Source: Notospermus geniculatus (Eukaryota > Nemertea > Pilidiophora > Heteronemertea > Lineidae). From it: 64,000 bases of DNA. Shown here one piece after another: positions 1-11,070 of the stretch. The position numbers and the translations under genes are program-made. The notes under the pieces are model-generated. The model did not search any database and was not told the DNA's origin. It saw only the letters and a list, made by a program, of their open reading frames with translations. Every line of letters begins with the position of its first letter. The stretch's first letter is position 1. The DNA lies in assembly GCA_002633025.1 (NCBI GenBank), contig NMRB01000092.1, forward strand, positions 576,416 through 640,415, in the 5' to 3' direction.

Positions 1-1058
1 GCAAATCTAGCTCCCGTCAGTGCCCTGAAAACCGCCTTCTGAACGGCATAAAAACAACCAAAATTGCAAATTTTTAGTAGTTCATTCTCATTCAAAGGAT
101 CCAATCCATCCCCTGAAGTTTAATTCTGGCCCTAATACCGGGGTTCCTGTATTGTCAGCCGCACAAGGCCATTTGCCCGACAGCCAGACGCAGTGGATAG
201 GCCGACATGTGGTTGCTCAAATATGATCATCTGAGCATCCCACTGCGCAGACCAGCTCTGATTTCACCGCCAGTAGTTCTCTAATAATGAAACTCTTACC
301 TTTAGTAAATAAACATCAGCCATAAAATGCATAACTTTGCCTTGCCATCTCATCATCTGCGACTCTTCTTTTACAAACTATAGGCCTATACATGTATATT
401 GACAGTTCCGACGGAGCCATTGAGCTGCCCTGACGATGTTTTGGCGGGAAGCCAAAAGAGAGAGCGACTCATCCTGGAACTCCACGTGTAGGCCTATTGG
501 CTATTTGCCAAGATGCAGTGACTGCTTTTATTGACTGTGAAGATGCAGTGACAGCTTTTATTCAAATAATTTGACCTATTTAGTTCATGACATCATTGTG
601 GCAACTATATTTGGCAATGACTCATGCACAGCTTGCAAACATCATTGAGGCAGGCTGGCCCAGTTTTCCCGCCAAAAGATCGCCGTCGAGGACCAATGCG
701 GCTTTGAAGTGAGATAAGTTGTTTAAGTAATTTTCTCCTTACTGGAAGATATCTAGCCAACAAATTTGGTATGACTGGAAAGTGCATTCTTTCAGCATTA
801 CAGCCAAATAGATTATACAGGAATTCAGTCAGGCGTTTGAAAGAAATGGACTTGGAAATATGACAACACCTGTAAGAATAAAATGTTGAAGTCGGTCACT
901 TCACTGTTATAAGATTCGGCGGTTTCCATGTACAAAGTACGGTACGGTACGCTGAAAACGAACGAGTACACAGCCCTGCCGGATGTTTTGGGCACATTGG
1001 GTATTTTGGGCACATTTTTCTCAAGTTGGAATTTGGGCACATGCTTTTTGATACGACG
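1..1058. other. no gene recognised
   Basis: I see no convincing exon here. A roughly 25-bp segment beginning AGATGCAGTGAC is repeated in tandem at about 512-560, and the word GGCGGGAA / TTCCCGCC occurs in both orientations near 440 and 670, as in small decayed foldback repeats. Short open frames on the minus strand at 605-1096 have no recognisable domain. Confidence 0.5.
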
Positions 1059-1334
1059 TTAACGTCGTATGGAGGGTGCAATCGAAAGGCCTGCAATGGC
1101 CCACAACTCCGAGAGCTGCTTCTGTAGTTCCATAGCTGTCTCTGTGTCTTTCACCGACGGCATACTGTCATCCATGTATGTACTTTTCTTGACCGCTTCT
1201 GCCGCTAAAGGGTATTCCGCTTCATGCCGTTCTGCATTCTGCTGCGATATGAAGTGCGCTAAGAATGGCGATGAGTTCACTCCAAAGATGACCCGATCAA
1301 ACTCATAAATGTCCGGTGGCTTTTCTTTATTCAT
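1059..1334 (-). pseudogene. BEL-3 reverse transcriptase, distal fragment
   Basis: This 91-residue piece contains FDRVIFGVNSSPF and the RT active-site box TYMDDSMPS. It continues the RT that is interrupted at about 1779, on the far side of the inserted LINE. It is cut at about 1060, where unrelated sequence begins, so RNase H and integrase are missing. Confidence 0.8.
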
Positions 1335-1778
1335 TCCTCTCCAAAGACGTTTTACTAGGATGATACCGGAGCTTAAACAGTTATCATACCCGGAAAGATT
1401 GCATCACTTGAACTTGACATCGCTGGAAATAAGAAGGAAAAGGGCCGATTTAATAGAAACTTTCAAGATCTATAAAGGATGGACAGATGTGGACAAGGAT
1501 GTCTTTTTTGTACCAGCCAGAGAGAGAACGACAAGGAACAGAGGACATAGCCAGAAATTCTTCAAGCCGTACTCAAGACTTGATATCAGAAAGAACTTTT
1601 TCAGCATGAGAGTAATAGACCTATGGAATAAACTCCCACAGGAAGCTATAAATGCCGACACCCTCAACACATTCAAAGGTCACGTGGATACATTACTTCG
1701 CGCAACCAACCCCGGGGTATATACAAGACAATAATTGTCTTCCTAACCCTGAAGATCAGGTAAATCAGGTAAATCAGG
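1320..1778 (+). mobile_element. LINE (CR1/Jockey-type) 3' end inserted in BEL-3
   Basis: The plus-strand frame at about 1340-1734 encodes the extreme C-terminus of a non-LTR reverse transcriptase: LQRRFTRMIPELKQLSY, then LEIRRKRADLIETFKIYKG, and FFSMRVIDLWNKLPQE near the end. These are the usual last motifs of CR1/Jockey-group ORF2. It ends in a short repetitive tail made of a TCAGGTAAA-like unit (about 1752-1778), as expected for a 5'-truncated LINE copy. BEL-3 RT motifs lie directly on both sides, so the LINE is the younger insertion. Confidence 0.8.
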
Positions 1779-2935
1779 AAGCGATGAAACGGTTTGTCCT
1801 CTGGCTTCAACTTGATTTGTAGGTACATTTCAGATATATCACATACCAATGCAACAGGATTTTCACGGAACCTCACCAACACATCGAAGATTTCATTTTG
1901 GAGTTTGGGACCCTGATGTATGGCATCGTTTAGGCACATTCCATCGGCTTTCGCGGCGGCATCAAACACCAGCCGAGTCTTGGTTGTGGTCCGCTCAGGT
2001 CGCACAACAGGAAAGTGCGGTAGATACCAAACTTCTGATGGCTCTTCCTCATCTTCTGGGACCTTACGTATGTATCCTTTGCCCAGGTACTTATCTATGA
2101 CTTCTTGATACGCTTCAGCGATTTCCGGTGACCTCATCAATCTTCTTTCCGTATTTTCCAGTCTCTTCATCGCCACTTTAAAGCTGTCCTTCTGAGAAAG
2201 TTCTGCCTTTTCTGCTTTCCACGGAATTCCCACGGAATATATACCATTTTCATATAAGAGCGAATTTGTAGCTGTCTCCAAGGCTTCTTTTTCTGCTGGC
2301 TTTACTATCTGAGTGACCGCTGGCTCTTCATATTCCCAGTATTTCCTAACGAGATTTTCCAAACTACTGTTGTTATCACTTGAATAGTAAGCGAAGTGAG
2401 ACTGGTTTCCCTCTGATTGACAAGATGTAGTCCCAACACAAGTCCATCCTAATGGCGTCAATCGCGCTACTGGTTCACCCGGGTTGCCTCTGATGTCTCG
2501 AATCGAACATATCAAGTCTGCCTGGTCTGCACCAATCAACAAATCCACTGTAGGCCGCGATCCTACTTTGGGAAAGTCGATGTTCTCAAGGTGACTCCAC
2601 TTGTGTTGCTGTTGATCCCAATTCATCACCTGCATATTTCCTGTCACTCTCTCTGTGGTATATGCCGATGCCCTTCTTGTTGTCTTACCATCCAAACTGG
2701 TGATACGGAACTCCACGACTGATGTGTTCAACATCTCTTGCTTGTCGTTCAACACGCTCACTGTAATCTGCTCGCTAGTTCCTTCCAAGCCCAACTCCGG
2801 TGCGACATCGCTATTCAAGTAGGATCTGCTACTGGCATCGTCCAATAATGCATTTATCATAACCCTGGACGTCTCACTGGCTAAATAAACGGGAATGGTT
2901 CGAAGGGCAACAAACTCTGTGGTTGAGCTGCACAA
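1673..2935 (-). pseudogene. BEL-3 protease and N-terminal reverse transcriptase
   Basis: A 420-residue frame contains a retropepsin-like segment (VMINALLDDASSRSYL), a second conserved block with LIGADQADL, and the beginning of the RT (TRLVFDAAAK, then LVCDISEMYLQIKL). The last twenty or so residues are not retroviral-like and come from the LINE insertion, whose tail starts at about 1778. The remainder of the RT palm lies at 1334-1059. Confidence 0.8.
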
Positions 2936-3381
2936 GGTTGTCGCGTTGGTAGTGACGTGCGTCCTTTCTTTTGATTCCCCCTGAGGCGAACTTTGAGTGC
3001 CTTTGCTTTCTGCTCCCGCGGATTTTGTGTTACCCGTGTCCGATTCTGTATTTCTCTCTCTCTATCCTTGTGAAGCAGACGATGATGTGTCGCCCTACAG
3101 CCGTTTATCCCGCAGGTACGACTTTTTCCACAATTTGTCCCACTGTGCCGCAGTCCTAAACAGCGGAAACAGGCTCTCCTACTTTTGGCTATCTCCCATT
3201 TCTTGTCCACTGGCATATCGCGAAATGTCTGGCATGCCCACAGTCCATGGTATCCTCCATCACTACATACCGAACACTGCTCACCCCTGCAGTATCTATC
3301 CGCAGAAGGTGGAGCCCTTGGTGGTGGCCTACTTTCCTGACCTGTGTTATCTTTCTGACTTTGTGTATTTTTCTCCTCTGA

Positions 3382-4971
3382 CTAGAATGTCCTTGTACCT
3401 GCTCCCGAACTACTCTCTTTGACCTTGACCTTTTGATTCTTCTGGTTCTTACCACTAGGGTTCTCTTTCTTACTGTTCCCTCGATCAATCCCTTTTACCG
3501 TCTCCGCCGCTGCTATTTGGTACTGTGTTTCTTCATTCACAAAACTTCGCAATGTTTCAACTGATTCCGCAGCATGAGTTTCCTGTACCCAGCGTTGGTA
3601 GCGTACTAACAGGGACTCACTGAGCTTTTTTTGTATTGCGAAGTAGAGCGATCCGCCTCCCATCTCCTGTTGCAGTCCCCCGTCACAGAGGTTCACGACC
3701 AAAACATCCAAAAGTTCTGCGAATTTCTCAAGATCTTGAGCGTTGCCGTCTCTCACTGGTTTAAAGCTCTCCAAATCATCAAATTTCAGCGCGATCTGTC
3801 TCCGTTGACCCCCGTATTTCCTTTCCAATCTGACTAATGCTGCATCGTAGGCCGCTGCTGAGTGACCCAGTCCATCAATAACATGCAGTGCCTCACCCTG
3901 CAGACATTCTCTCAATCGTAACAGTTTGTATTCCGGTGTAGAAAGTGTTTTATCTACACACGCCATAAATGCCGCCTTCCATCCTTGGTATTGACGTTTA
4001 TCTCCCTGAAATCTCGGTACCTTAACCCTTGACAGATGCCGTGTCGGATCGAATATTGTCGATTGTTGCAATTCTGATGCATTACCTTTAGGTTCCTGAG
4101 GGGTTTGAGGAATCTGTGGCTGCGAATCAAACTTTGGCTGTGGCAGAGTTCCCGGTTCTAATTTCCACTTTGGGGTACTGGCAGCTCCTGGCTCAGGTAT
4201 GTCATCTGGAATCAGCGTGGTAACCCCACGTGACCCTGTTTCCCTATCGGTATCCCTGGTACCACGAGCTCCACCCGATTCTCCCTCCTGAGCGGGTTCC
4301 CCGGCCTTCTCGCTACTATCCTGTGTTCCGACATTTCCCGTCTCCTCTACCGTCGGTTCCGATTCTTGTGCTGCACTTTCTATCTTCTCTTCCTTCGATT
4401 CCGATTGTGGTGTTGTGCCCTCTGTCTTACTATCAGGCTGCGGTGACGACGCTGTTGACAGCTGCTTCTTACGATTTCTCTGTTCTGCTATAGTTTGCTC
4501 CAGTTCTTTTATCTCTTGATCCATATCAGCGATCTCTTGTCGAATTGTTTCGATACTCTGGTCAACTTCACCCGCTCCCACTATGCCTGTGGCCCCTTCA
4601 GCATGTTCTGTCTGGACATCTCTAGTGGCCTGTTCACGGGCACCGACCTCACTAACCTGCCTTAAAAACGAATTGAACACGCCGTCCATAGTGGTGAAGT
4701 CCTCTTCCATGGTCAAACATTCCCCTAATGTATCGTCTCGCTTATCATAATCCTCCAATTTCTCATATTCATCCATCAACTGTGCAAGAACTTCCATCGC
4801 ATTGTCATACGCTTCTGTAAATACCTCGAACAGTTTGAGTTCTATCTTCTTAATTCGTTCTGCTTCCTTATCCTCTAACAAAATCAACAACTTTGCCTTC
4901 TGTCTGGTGTAGGCCCGTTTAAGAGTGGCCTTTTTCTTCTTTAAGTTTGTTATTGGATCCATTGTTTCCAT
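3382..4971 (-). pseudogene. BEL-3 gag region
   Basis: The frame encodes 529 residues from an ATG at 4971-4969. The first 190 residues are charged and helical with heptad-like spacing, followed by an acidic, Ser/Thr/Pro-rich linker with many E-S and S-K-E runs. A folded region from about residue 300 (RVKVPRFQGDK, then YQGWKAAF) matches the capsid-like segment typical of BEL/Pao gag. It stops at an in-frame TAG, after which the same frame continues into the zinc-knuckle region, so the stop is a secondary lesion. Confidence 0.75.
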
Positions 4972-5650
4972 TCGACCGCACGCCGCGCACTCTATCGGAC
5001 TCTACATGCACTACTGGGTCTGCATGCACTACTACATGCACTACTGGGTCTGCACTCCGATGTACACAACGATACAGTCTATGTACAGCAGCATATACCC
5101 CTCGTGGTTGCCGTTTTTTGCGATTTATCTTACCGTCGTTTCTGACGATTTTTTCGATGTTACAAGTCTCTTTGCCCCAGTTTCTCTCGACATAACTACG
5201 CTCTGCTACCAGCAATGTTCGTACGATAACTCGAAATTATTATTAACGATGCTGGGACGACGATGTTCTTTGATTTAATCATCTTTATTTTCACCTGGCT
5301 GCCAGCCTGGCGTGAAGCAAATTACGACAACAACTCCGCGACTACCGCGGAGGATGACGACCGACTGTCGTTGCGGCAGGGAGAATCTCCCGAACACTGA
5401 ATAAGCGAAAAAATGTCACGTCCATGACCGTGGAATTGCCCTGAATGCGACTGACCGCTAATAATGTTCCGTCAAACAGACTGACCATTTTGTAATCAAT
5501 TTCAGTAATAATGCGTGTCCCTTGGCGAGGCTTATATAAGAAGTAGGCACAGAACTTAAAATTCCTCACCAAATGAACGATCAAATTTTTGGAAATCCAT
5601 AAGCATGATGCACTCTGTATGACGATATTGTAAATTGATGCTTCTTCAGC
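4972..5650. other. BEL-3 upstream region; no host gene seen
   Basis: This lies 5' of the BEL-3 gag start. It holds a short direct repeat with the core CATGCACTACTGGGTC (about 5005-5055). The rest may be leader or LTR of BEL-3, but no second LTR copy was found for comparison. Confidence 0.4.
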
Positions 5651-6243
5651 CATTATCACCGTGGAGAATCAGCAGCAACCTCGCCGATTTTTCCCCCCAG
5701 GCAGCTGCACTCGCCGGTCGGCATTTTACTCCTCACCGATTCAAAATGGCGGACGTGGAGAAGATGCCCATAAAAACAGGTAAAAAGATGGCGATTAAAG
5801 TATTCTAATCGAGACGAGACATCGCCGAGTCTATTTGTACGATACCAAGGATTCGATTGATGTATACTTTGGCTTAATATGTGATCTAGCAGTGACGTTT
5901 GAACCAAAAAAGTTACGCGATGTGTACATTTCTTCACCATAACGCCGGCTTCTTTCTGCACCTATCGGGTGCCGTTTTCGCAACTTTTTTGGTTCAAACG
6001 TCACTGCTAGATCAAGACAAAATATACATCAATCGAATCCTTGGTATCGTAGAAATAGACTCGTCGATGTCTCGTCCCGATTAGAACACTTTAATCATAA
6101 TCTTTTTACCTGTTTTTAGGGACATCTTCTCCAAATCCGCCATTTTGAATCGGTGAGGACTAAACCGCGGACCGGCGAGTGCAGATGCCTGGGGGGGGGG
6201 GGGGGATCAGCGAGGTTGCTGCTGATTCTCCACGGTGATTATG
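5651..6243. mobile_element. 593-bp foldback element
   Basis: The termini are inverted copies: CAT(T/A)ATCACCGTGGAGAAT at 5651 and its complement ending at 6243, continuing through a shared CAGCAGCAACCTCGC. The arms run some 250 bp inward and meet near 5945, with an inner match around TGATCTAGCAGTGACG. The right arm carries a run of 15 G at about 6191-6205. There is no coding potential, so it is a non-autonomous DNA transposon. Confidence 0.85.
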
Positions 6244-6873
6244 CCCTTTCCCTCCTTTTCTCCTCCATACATGTATATTATAACATGGTGAAATACTAAT
6301 TTTAAAAAAATTAAGAAACTTTTATCAAGAACAGCTTCATTATTCTTGGTTATTTGGCAAATAAAACGAAAGGGCAGTGTGCACGGATACATTGTCAAGG
6401 GCATGTGCTGGTCAGATGTCTTTGCCTATTTTCGTTATTTCTAATTTTGATGCGTTCAGAAATACAAAAGAAATGAATATCATTCCCTTTGTGCACAACG
6501 TTTGCCATTTGAAATGCAAACAAGCTGGAAATAGTGTAACGTTGTCATTGCATCGTAACTACGATAACACCTAATAAACACGTGCAATAGACAGGTCATT
6601 TCATCATTAAGAAATTAAGGTTATGAAATCAGTTTGACGGAAGGATTCAAAAGGCTCTAACAGGCGTGTCGAGGAGGAAGGTACAACAATAAATCTTCGA
6701 TATCGATGGCTATACGACGTTGGTGAACGAATAAACCTCCCTCGGACCTGTCTTCCCTCTTTTCAAACGGGTGCCGCCATCTTGGATCTTTGGGACTCAC
6801 GTGATCATAACACCAATGGCGGGCGACGAGAAGAGCGTGAATCAAACGTTGATGAAACGATTTGGAAAAACGG
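6244..6873. other. no gene recognised
   Basis: AT-rich sequence with scattered short open frames and no recognisable domain, splice structure or clear repeat partner elsewhere in the window. Confidence 0.4.
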
Positions 6874-7085
6874 CCTTAGGCCGGGTTTACATAGAGCGTA
6901 TCGATACACGGAAGACACGCTACGGTACGCGTAGATATTACGACACGCCAACACGGCGGTTTGCAAAGGCCTTCATCGTGTCTATCATTTGACACGGTGC
7001 CTCGAATTTGGACATTATTTTCACTCAGTATCATGCATTTCGTGATGCAAATAACAAAAGATGTGATATTTGATGAGGAAACATC
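6874..7085 (+). repeat. repeat Y, copy 1 (left part)
   Basis: This block is repeated in inverted orientation at 10563-10779. Shared features include GGGTTTACATAGAGCG at the outer end, a run of CGATACACGGAAGACACG and GCGTAGATATTACGACACGC. Copy 1 is interrupted at its TTAA (7086-7089) by MITE X and resumes at 8975. Confidence 0.85.
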
Positions 7086-7136
7086 TTAAAGGAGCTGGAC
7101 GTCCACGTTGTAAACACTCACTCACTGGTTCTCTAT

Positions 7137-7662
7137 TAGTCTCGTGCCACCAGACTCTTGCAATTTCCAATAAATTTAGAGTCTGGTCCAGATGGTTACT
7201 TTGACTTGTAAAACCATCATGGCCGACAGTCTACCGCCGATGACGTAGAACACAATGCACAATCAATGCAAAAAGCATGCAGCTTGCGAGTATTTTGTAG
7301 CCCTTGCTGTAAGCCCTACCGCACTTTTTATACCACAATTTCGTCCTCAATCGAAAAATTATATACATACCTGTCGGAATTGCAATGAAAGACACTATAA
7401 ATTGACTTGACAACACAGATTGAGGCGATTCATCTCGCTAATTTTCACGCTTCGAGTGATATGGGCGCGGCCATTATTCCTCCTGCAGCCTACGTCACCA
7501 ACTTTTGAGATCCATGACGCATTGGTAGTGACTAGCCAATCAGCGAAGCTCCCCTTATTTTGAATTTTCGAAATAAGAAAATTCAATGGAAATTGCGTCC
7601 CGTGCCAGACCCTCGGTCTAGCGACCTCAGAGTATGACCGAGGGGCTGGTTGCGCGAGACTA
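7137..7662. mobile_element. MITE with 8-9 bp target duplication, inside MITE X
   Basis: The ends are TAGTCTCG at 7137 and CGAGACTA ending at 7662, an 8-bp terminal inverted repeat. GTTCTCTAT occurs immediately outside both ends (7128-7136 and 7663-7671), and the uninterrupted MITE X copy has this word once. A duplication of 8-9 bp fits hAT or Mutator-type transposition. There is no coding capacity. Confidence 0.75.
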
Positions 7663-7766
7663 GTTCTCTATCCACGCGACGCCTGCGGTGCTGCCACCTA
7701 TTGTCGGTGATGTGTACTGACGTGAATATCGTGAGTGAGTTGCATTGGACCGGGCACCAGTCTAAC

Positions 7767-8855
7767 AACAAAGACTAATATTTCTCGGGATAAGGAGATC
7801 AATTTTAATAGAGCTAAATGCGACTTAGTTTTTAAGGCACATTTCTATGCTCACAATTTTACTACAACGATAAATCCTTACTGTGATTGCGGCGATACAG
7901 CTCAGACTACTAAGCATCTTTTCTTTACTTGCCCTCTGACACAACCTTACAGAAACGTGTGTTTTACAGACCTTGTAAAGCTGTCCCTGTTAAGCACCAT
8001 TTATAGCTCGCTTACACGTTCCGATGACAGGTTGGATGTTCTGCCAAATGGCTTGTTGTACTTGACTCGATGGCGCGATGGCTCGAAGGCGCGAAGAAGG
8101 CCAATTAAATTTCCTGCATAATCGGTGAATGCCTTAGGCTATTTTAATTCGAGTTCCGCATTTCAGAACACTGGGTTACTACGCAACATTTTTAGGAAGG
8201 TGAGGAACATGCACTAGGATCATTGCTCAAAAGGGCTGAAAATTAACGCTATACCTCCTCCGGGGTTTGGAATAGGGAGACAAGACCAATCCCTACAACT
8301 TTTCAAAAGGGACCCATAGTAAATTCTCAAGGACTTAGGAGCTGTAGGCCTAGTTCGAGGCTATCCTTCATTTTATGATTTACGTTGAATATCAACCTTA
8401 ATTCACCTATTGGTAGCTGGCGACACTACGACGGTCCACTTCCGCCGTTGATCCATTCCACTTCTTAGAAATAACGAGCTGAATTTCATTGAATAATTTT
8501 GGCGGTCATCGAGTCATCGCGCCATCGAGTCTTCGCGTCATCGAGTCACGTACAACAAACCCTACTACTAAATGGGCATGCTTCTCTGCCCATGGAAACT
8601 AATAAAGGTATAATTAAAATAGTGTCCAGTTCTGTAACTGATGTAGTGAATTACTTTAAAATGAGAGCCAATCCTTCCCTACTTTAATTTGCAATGAATC
8701 GGTACCCAACCTGTCACCGGAATGTAATCAAACGCTTTTACTGCCAATTATGAATTGTAATGTTTGTCTTTTCCTGATGAGACTAATAATGCCATATCTG
8801 GGCATAGCCTCATGTAGAAATGTGTGATTTGTTAATAAACTCTACTACTACTACT
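7767..8855 (+). mobile_element. LINE 3' end with (CTA)n tail, inside MITE X
   Basis: The frame at about 7776-8060 encodes the C-terminal zinc-binding part of a non-LTR retrotransposon ORF2 (pattern CDCGDTAQTTKHLFFTCP) and continues, after an inserted element, at about 8550-8685 to a stop. A roughly 150-bp 3' UTR with AATAAA (about 8834) and a (CTA)n tail (8841-8855) follows. The word ACCAGTCTAAC flanks both ends (7756-7766 and 8856-8866), a typical LINE target-site duplication. It is a 5'-truncated copy. Confidence 0.8.
8062..8549. mobile_element. DNA element with TCGATG-rich termini, inside the LINE
   Basis: The left end is TTGACTCGATGGCGCGA at 8062 and the right end is the complement of GTGACTCGATGACGCGA, ending at 8549. 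GTAC flanks both sides (8058-8061 and 8550-8553). Inside the termini, variants of GACTCGATG / GGCTCGAAG are repeated several times. The LINE coding sequence is interrupted here and resumes on the other side, so this is the youngest layer of a four-deep nest. Confidence 0.7.
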
Positions 8856-8974
8856 ACCAGTCTAACGATCACGGGGCGCTACTGTTGCTGCCACCTTTAC
8901 GAAGGAATAAAACTAGTTTGCCGACCATGTTTGTAAACAAACCAGCTTGTTTACAACTTCGGCGTCTAACTCCT

Positions 8975-9012
8975 TTAAAATGCCCATCTCCGTACTTCGA
9001 AACAACGCAAGA
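8975..9012 (+). repeat. repeat Y, copy 1 (right part)
   Basis: Following MITE X, the sequence AATGCCCATCTCCGTACTTC and its continuation through AACAACGCAAGAT match the inverted copy at 10523-10563. This completes the interrupted copy of repeat Y. Confidence 0.8.
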
Positions 9013-10005
9013 TATTCCCACGAAGTCAGCACACGCCTGAAAGAACGAACATGCTCGTTCTCTGCAAAACGTGTACATGTATACCTGTATACTCCACTCA
9101 CTACGCAACCCCACGCGAAAAGACCAACGTAAACGCCAGATTGGAAAATCCATTGTCAGTTTATTAATCAACACACGCGTATGTCAACGTACCGTGTCGA
9201 GTGATCGTGTTTCGGGTTTCTTGCGCGTACACCTATTTTTTGCCGTCATTACGTTTTCACTGCCACAGGCCACAGGTTGATGAAATGGAGAGCCCCTAGT
9301 GCCAATAGTCTGAGTTACTCTATTCAGAGTTACCGGAGCGTGAGCCACAGAATTCCGGGAATTGGCTGTTCAATTTTGATTCCCTCCCTCCTTTTTGCTA
9401 TTTCTAAGGCCATAAAATCGTTATTTTTCAACATATTTCAAAAATTAAAAGACTTTTTTGATATAGTGAAGAAATTGCAGTTCAACTGTATGACTTTGAA
9501 GCAATGCACACATGGGGTTTTCGTTATTTCTGTCTTTAGCCAGAAAGCTGAATAAACATTCCAGGCCAATTATCTGGACTTCACACCTCTTAATTGCACC
9601 CCTTCGAAAGGCGTTTTGAAGGGGTCGAAATGGATTTTTCCTCTGTGGGGTGTAAACGTAATGGTGTCTAATAGACACGGCGAGCTCGCCGCCATGCAAT
9701 TGCAATGTATTGAAAAGCCCGGGGAGAATGCCCCCCGTATGACAATGCCCGATTTATTGTTCGGCGGACACTCAAATACAGAAAGACATGTTGATCAGTG
9801 CCTCCCCCATTGTCACGTCGCGGCTTATTCCGTCAATCTGTTGTTGGGAGGCACTGGCAAACGGGGGGCAGTGAAAAACATTACAACTGGTCTAAAAAAC
9901 CCGGGATTTCGGATAGGTGGAAGTACTGCTATTGTCGCGCATATGACCATTGGCAGAATGCCAAACTAGAACGGCGACCTGGTAGGCCGCACTAGCATGT
10001 ATCAG
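9013..10005. other. no gene recognised; one dispersed repeat fragment
   Basis: No exon-like signal was found. The stretch at about 9816-9895, containing GGCTTATTCCGTCAATCTG and later CAGTGAAAAACATTACAACT, recurs in inverted, diverged form at about 52116-52205, and its first part recurs near 60898-60925. It is therefore a dispersed repeat. Confidence 0.5.
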
Positions 10006-10096
10006 TTTATTGTTCACGAAGTGACGTTATTTTCGTGCCACATCATTTCTTGTCACACGGGTTATTCACTTAATATAGCACCAATTGGCACGAAAT
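10006..10096 (+). repeat. 91-bp dispersed repeat, copy 1
   Basis: The block starting TTTATTGTTCACGAAGTGAC and ending CAATTGGCACGAAAT is repeated, apparently without a mismatch, at 22674-22764. Its first part also occurs in complement near 11192-11212 (TGAACGTCACTTCGTGAAC). It looks like the end of a DNA transposon. Confidence 0.75.
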
Positions 10097-10522
10097 TTCA
10101 CTAATAAGTGTAATGTAACGCCAAGTTATGTCTCTTATAGTAGAATTTACATATTATTCGCGTTTTTTCGAGAAATCGACACTTTTGTTTGGGGCATAAT
10201 CGCCGATGTATGGACGAATGTATACATCATCATGAAACGGCATTTTTGTCTACAAAATAACGAGAGCATGCAAAAAATCAGAAGAATATATCACCTTTAC
10301 ACAACGATGTGTATCACGATCTCCTCCCCTATTTATTTTGAACCGTATGTAATCCTTCATCACCGAGAAATAAGCAGAAAAGTCCAGAATTGCCCCGTAG
10401 CAGACGAGTCAGGTCGCCATTTTGTTTGGTCCACGCATAACCGACGTGTATGGGGATACGATGTGTGTACACACATATAGTGCACGAATGTTCTATTCAG
10501 GTAGCCTTCTTGCTGACCTGGT

Positions 10523-10779
10523 GGGAAGATCTTGCGTTGTTTCGAAGTACGGAGATGGGCATTTTAAGATGTCCCCTCATCAAATATCACATCGTTTCTT
10601 ATTTGCATCACGAAATGCATGATACCTAATGAGAATAATGCAAAAATTCGAGGCACCGTGTCAAATGATAGAGACACGATGAGAGCCTATGAACCGCCGT
10701 GTTGGCGTGTCGTAATATCTACGCGTACCGTAGCGTGTCTTCCGTGTATCGACACGCTCTATGTAAACCCAGCCTAAGG
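10523..10779 (-). repeat. repeat Y, copy 2 (uninterrupted)
   Basis: This is an inverted copy of the repeat at 6874-7085 plus 8975-9012. It reads straight through its TTAA at 10564-10567, giving the empty site for MITE X. Its outer end abuts the foldback element at 10775. Confidence 0.85.
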
Positions 10780-10910
10780 CTTCCGTTACATAGAAGTATA
10801 CGGTATACGAAAGCACCGATTAACAAAGGCTTCCCGCGGATTCACGACCGTGAAGCCATTGTTCAATGGCGTTTTCGTATACCGTATACTTCAATGTAAA
10901 GGAAGCCTTA
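10775..10910. mobile_element. 136-bp foldback element
   Basis: The left end TAAGGCTTCCGTTACAT and the right end ATGTAAAGGAAGCCTTA are inverted copies. The inner arms share GAAGTATACGGTATACGAAA. No coding capacity; a small MITE abutting repeat Y. Confidence 0.85.
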
Positions 10911-10969
10911 TGGATGAGTTGATAATTGGGGTCAGTGTTGATGGTGAATATAGGCCATCGCCGCATTTG

Positions 10970-11070
10970 GGTTAACAGTATTGTCCAGTGGGTTCAGTGT
11001 TACGGCTATGGTTGTCTATGACCATGGGTTCGAGCCCGGGTGGTGGAAGAAAATTTTTTCTCCATTTCTT
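10970..11070 (+). mobile_element. possible tRNA-derived SINE head
   Basis: The stretch contains a good RNA polymerase III B box, GGTTCGAGCCC (about 11027-11037), preceded at suitable distance by an A-box-like GGTTCAGTGTTACGG. A T- and A-rich tract follows. It does not fold into a clean tRNA by eye, so a tRNA-derived SINE is more likely than a functional tRNA gene. Confidence 0.35.

Larger units (their letters stand above)
1059..4971 (-). mobile_element. decayed BEL/Pao LTR retrotransposon (BEL-3), gag to partial RT
   Basis: Reading on the minus strand, a gag-like region with an N-terminal coiled coil and long acidic S/T/E-rich linker (4971-3382) leads to CCHC-type zinc knuckles (about 3210-3050), an aspartic protease region (LLDDASS motif near 2850) and the start of a BEL/Pao reverse transcriptase (about 2150-1780). 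The RT resumes at 1334-1059 with a YMDD active site. Family assignment rests on the order gag-knuckle-protease-RT and on RT motifs such as FGVNSSPF. Breaks: an in-frame TAG at 3384-3382, a frame change near 2900-2970, a LINE inserted in the RT, and loss of RNase H and integrase beyond 1059. No LTR pair was found, so this is a dead, 3'-truncated copy. Confidence 0.85.
7090..8974 (-). mobile_element. MITE X copy 1 (TTAA target), carrying two nested insertions
   Basis: The ends are AGGAG(C/T)T(G/A)GACG at 7090 and the complement CGTCTAACTCCT ending at 8974, flanked by TTAA at 7086-7089 and 8975-8978. Repeat Y copy 2 (10564-10567) has a single TTAA at the same place and no insertion, so element and target duplication are defined by comparison. 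The element's own sequence is 7090-7136, about 7663-7766 and about 8856-8974. The rest is a hAT/Mutator-like MITE and a LINE. An uninterrupted copy lies at 61832-62070. Confidence 0.85.

Noticed and set aside
5899-6084. Short frame in the middle of the 5651-6243 element
   Set aside because: It lies across the loop and right arm of a foldback element and has no domain.
10985-11045. Functional tRNA gene
   Set aside because: The B box is good, but no cloverleaf could be drawn by eye, so a SINE head is more likely.
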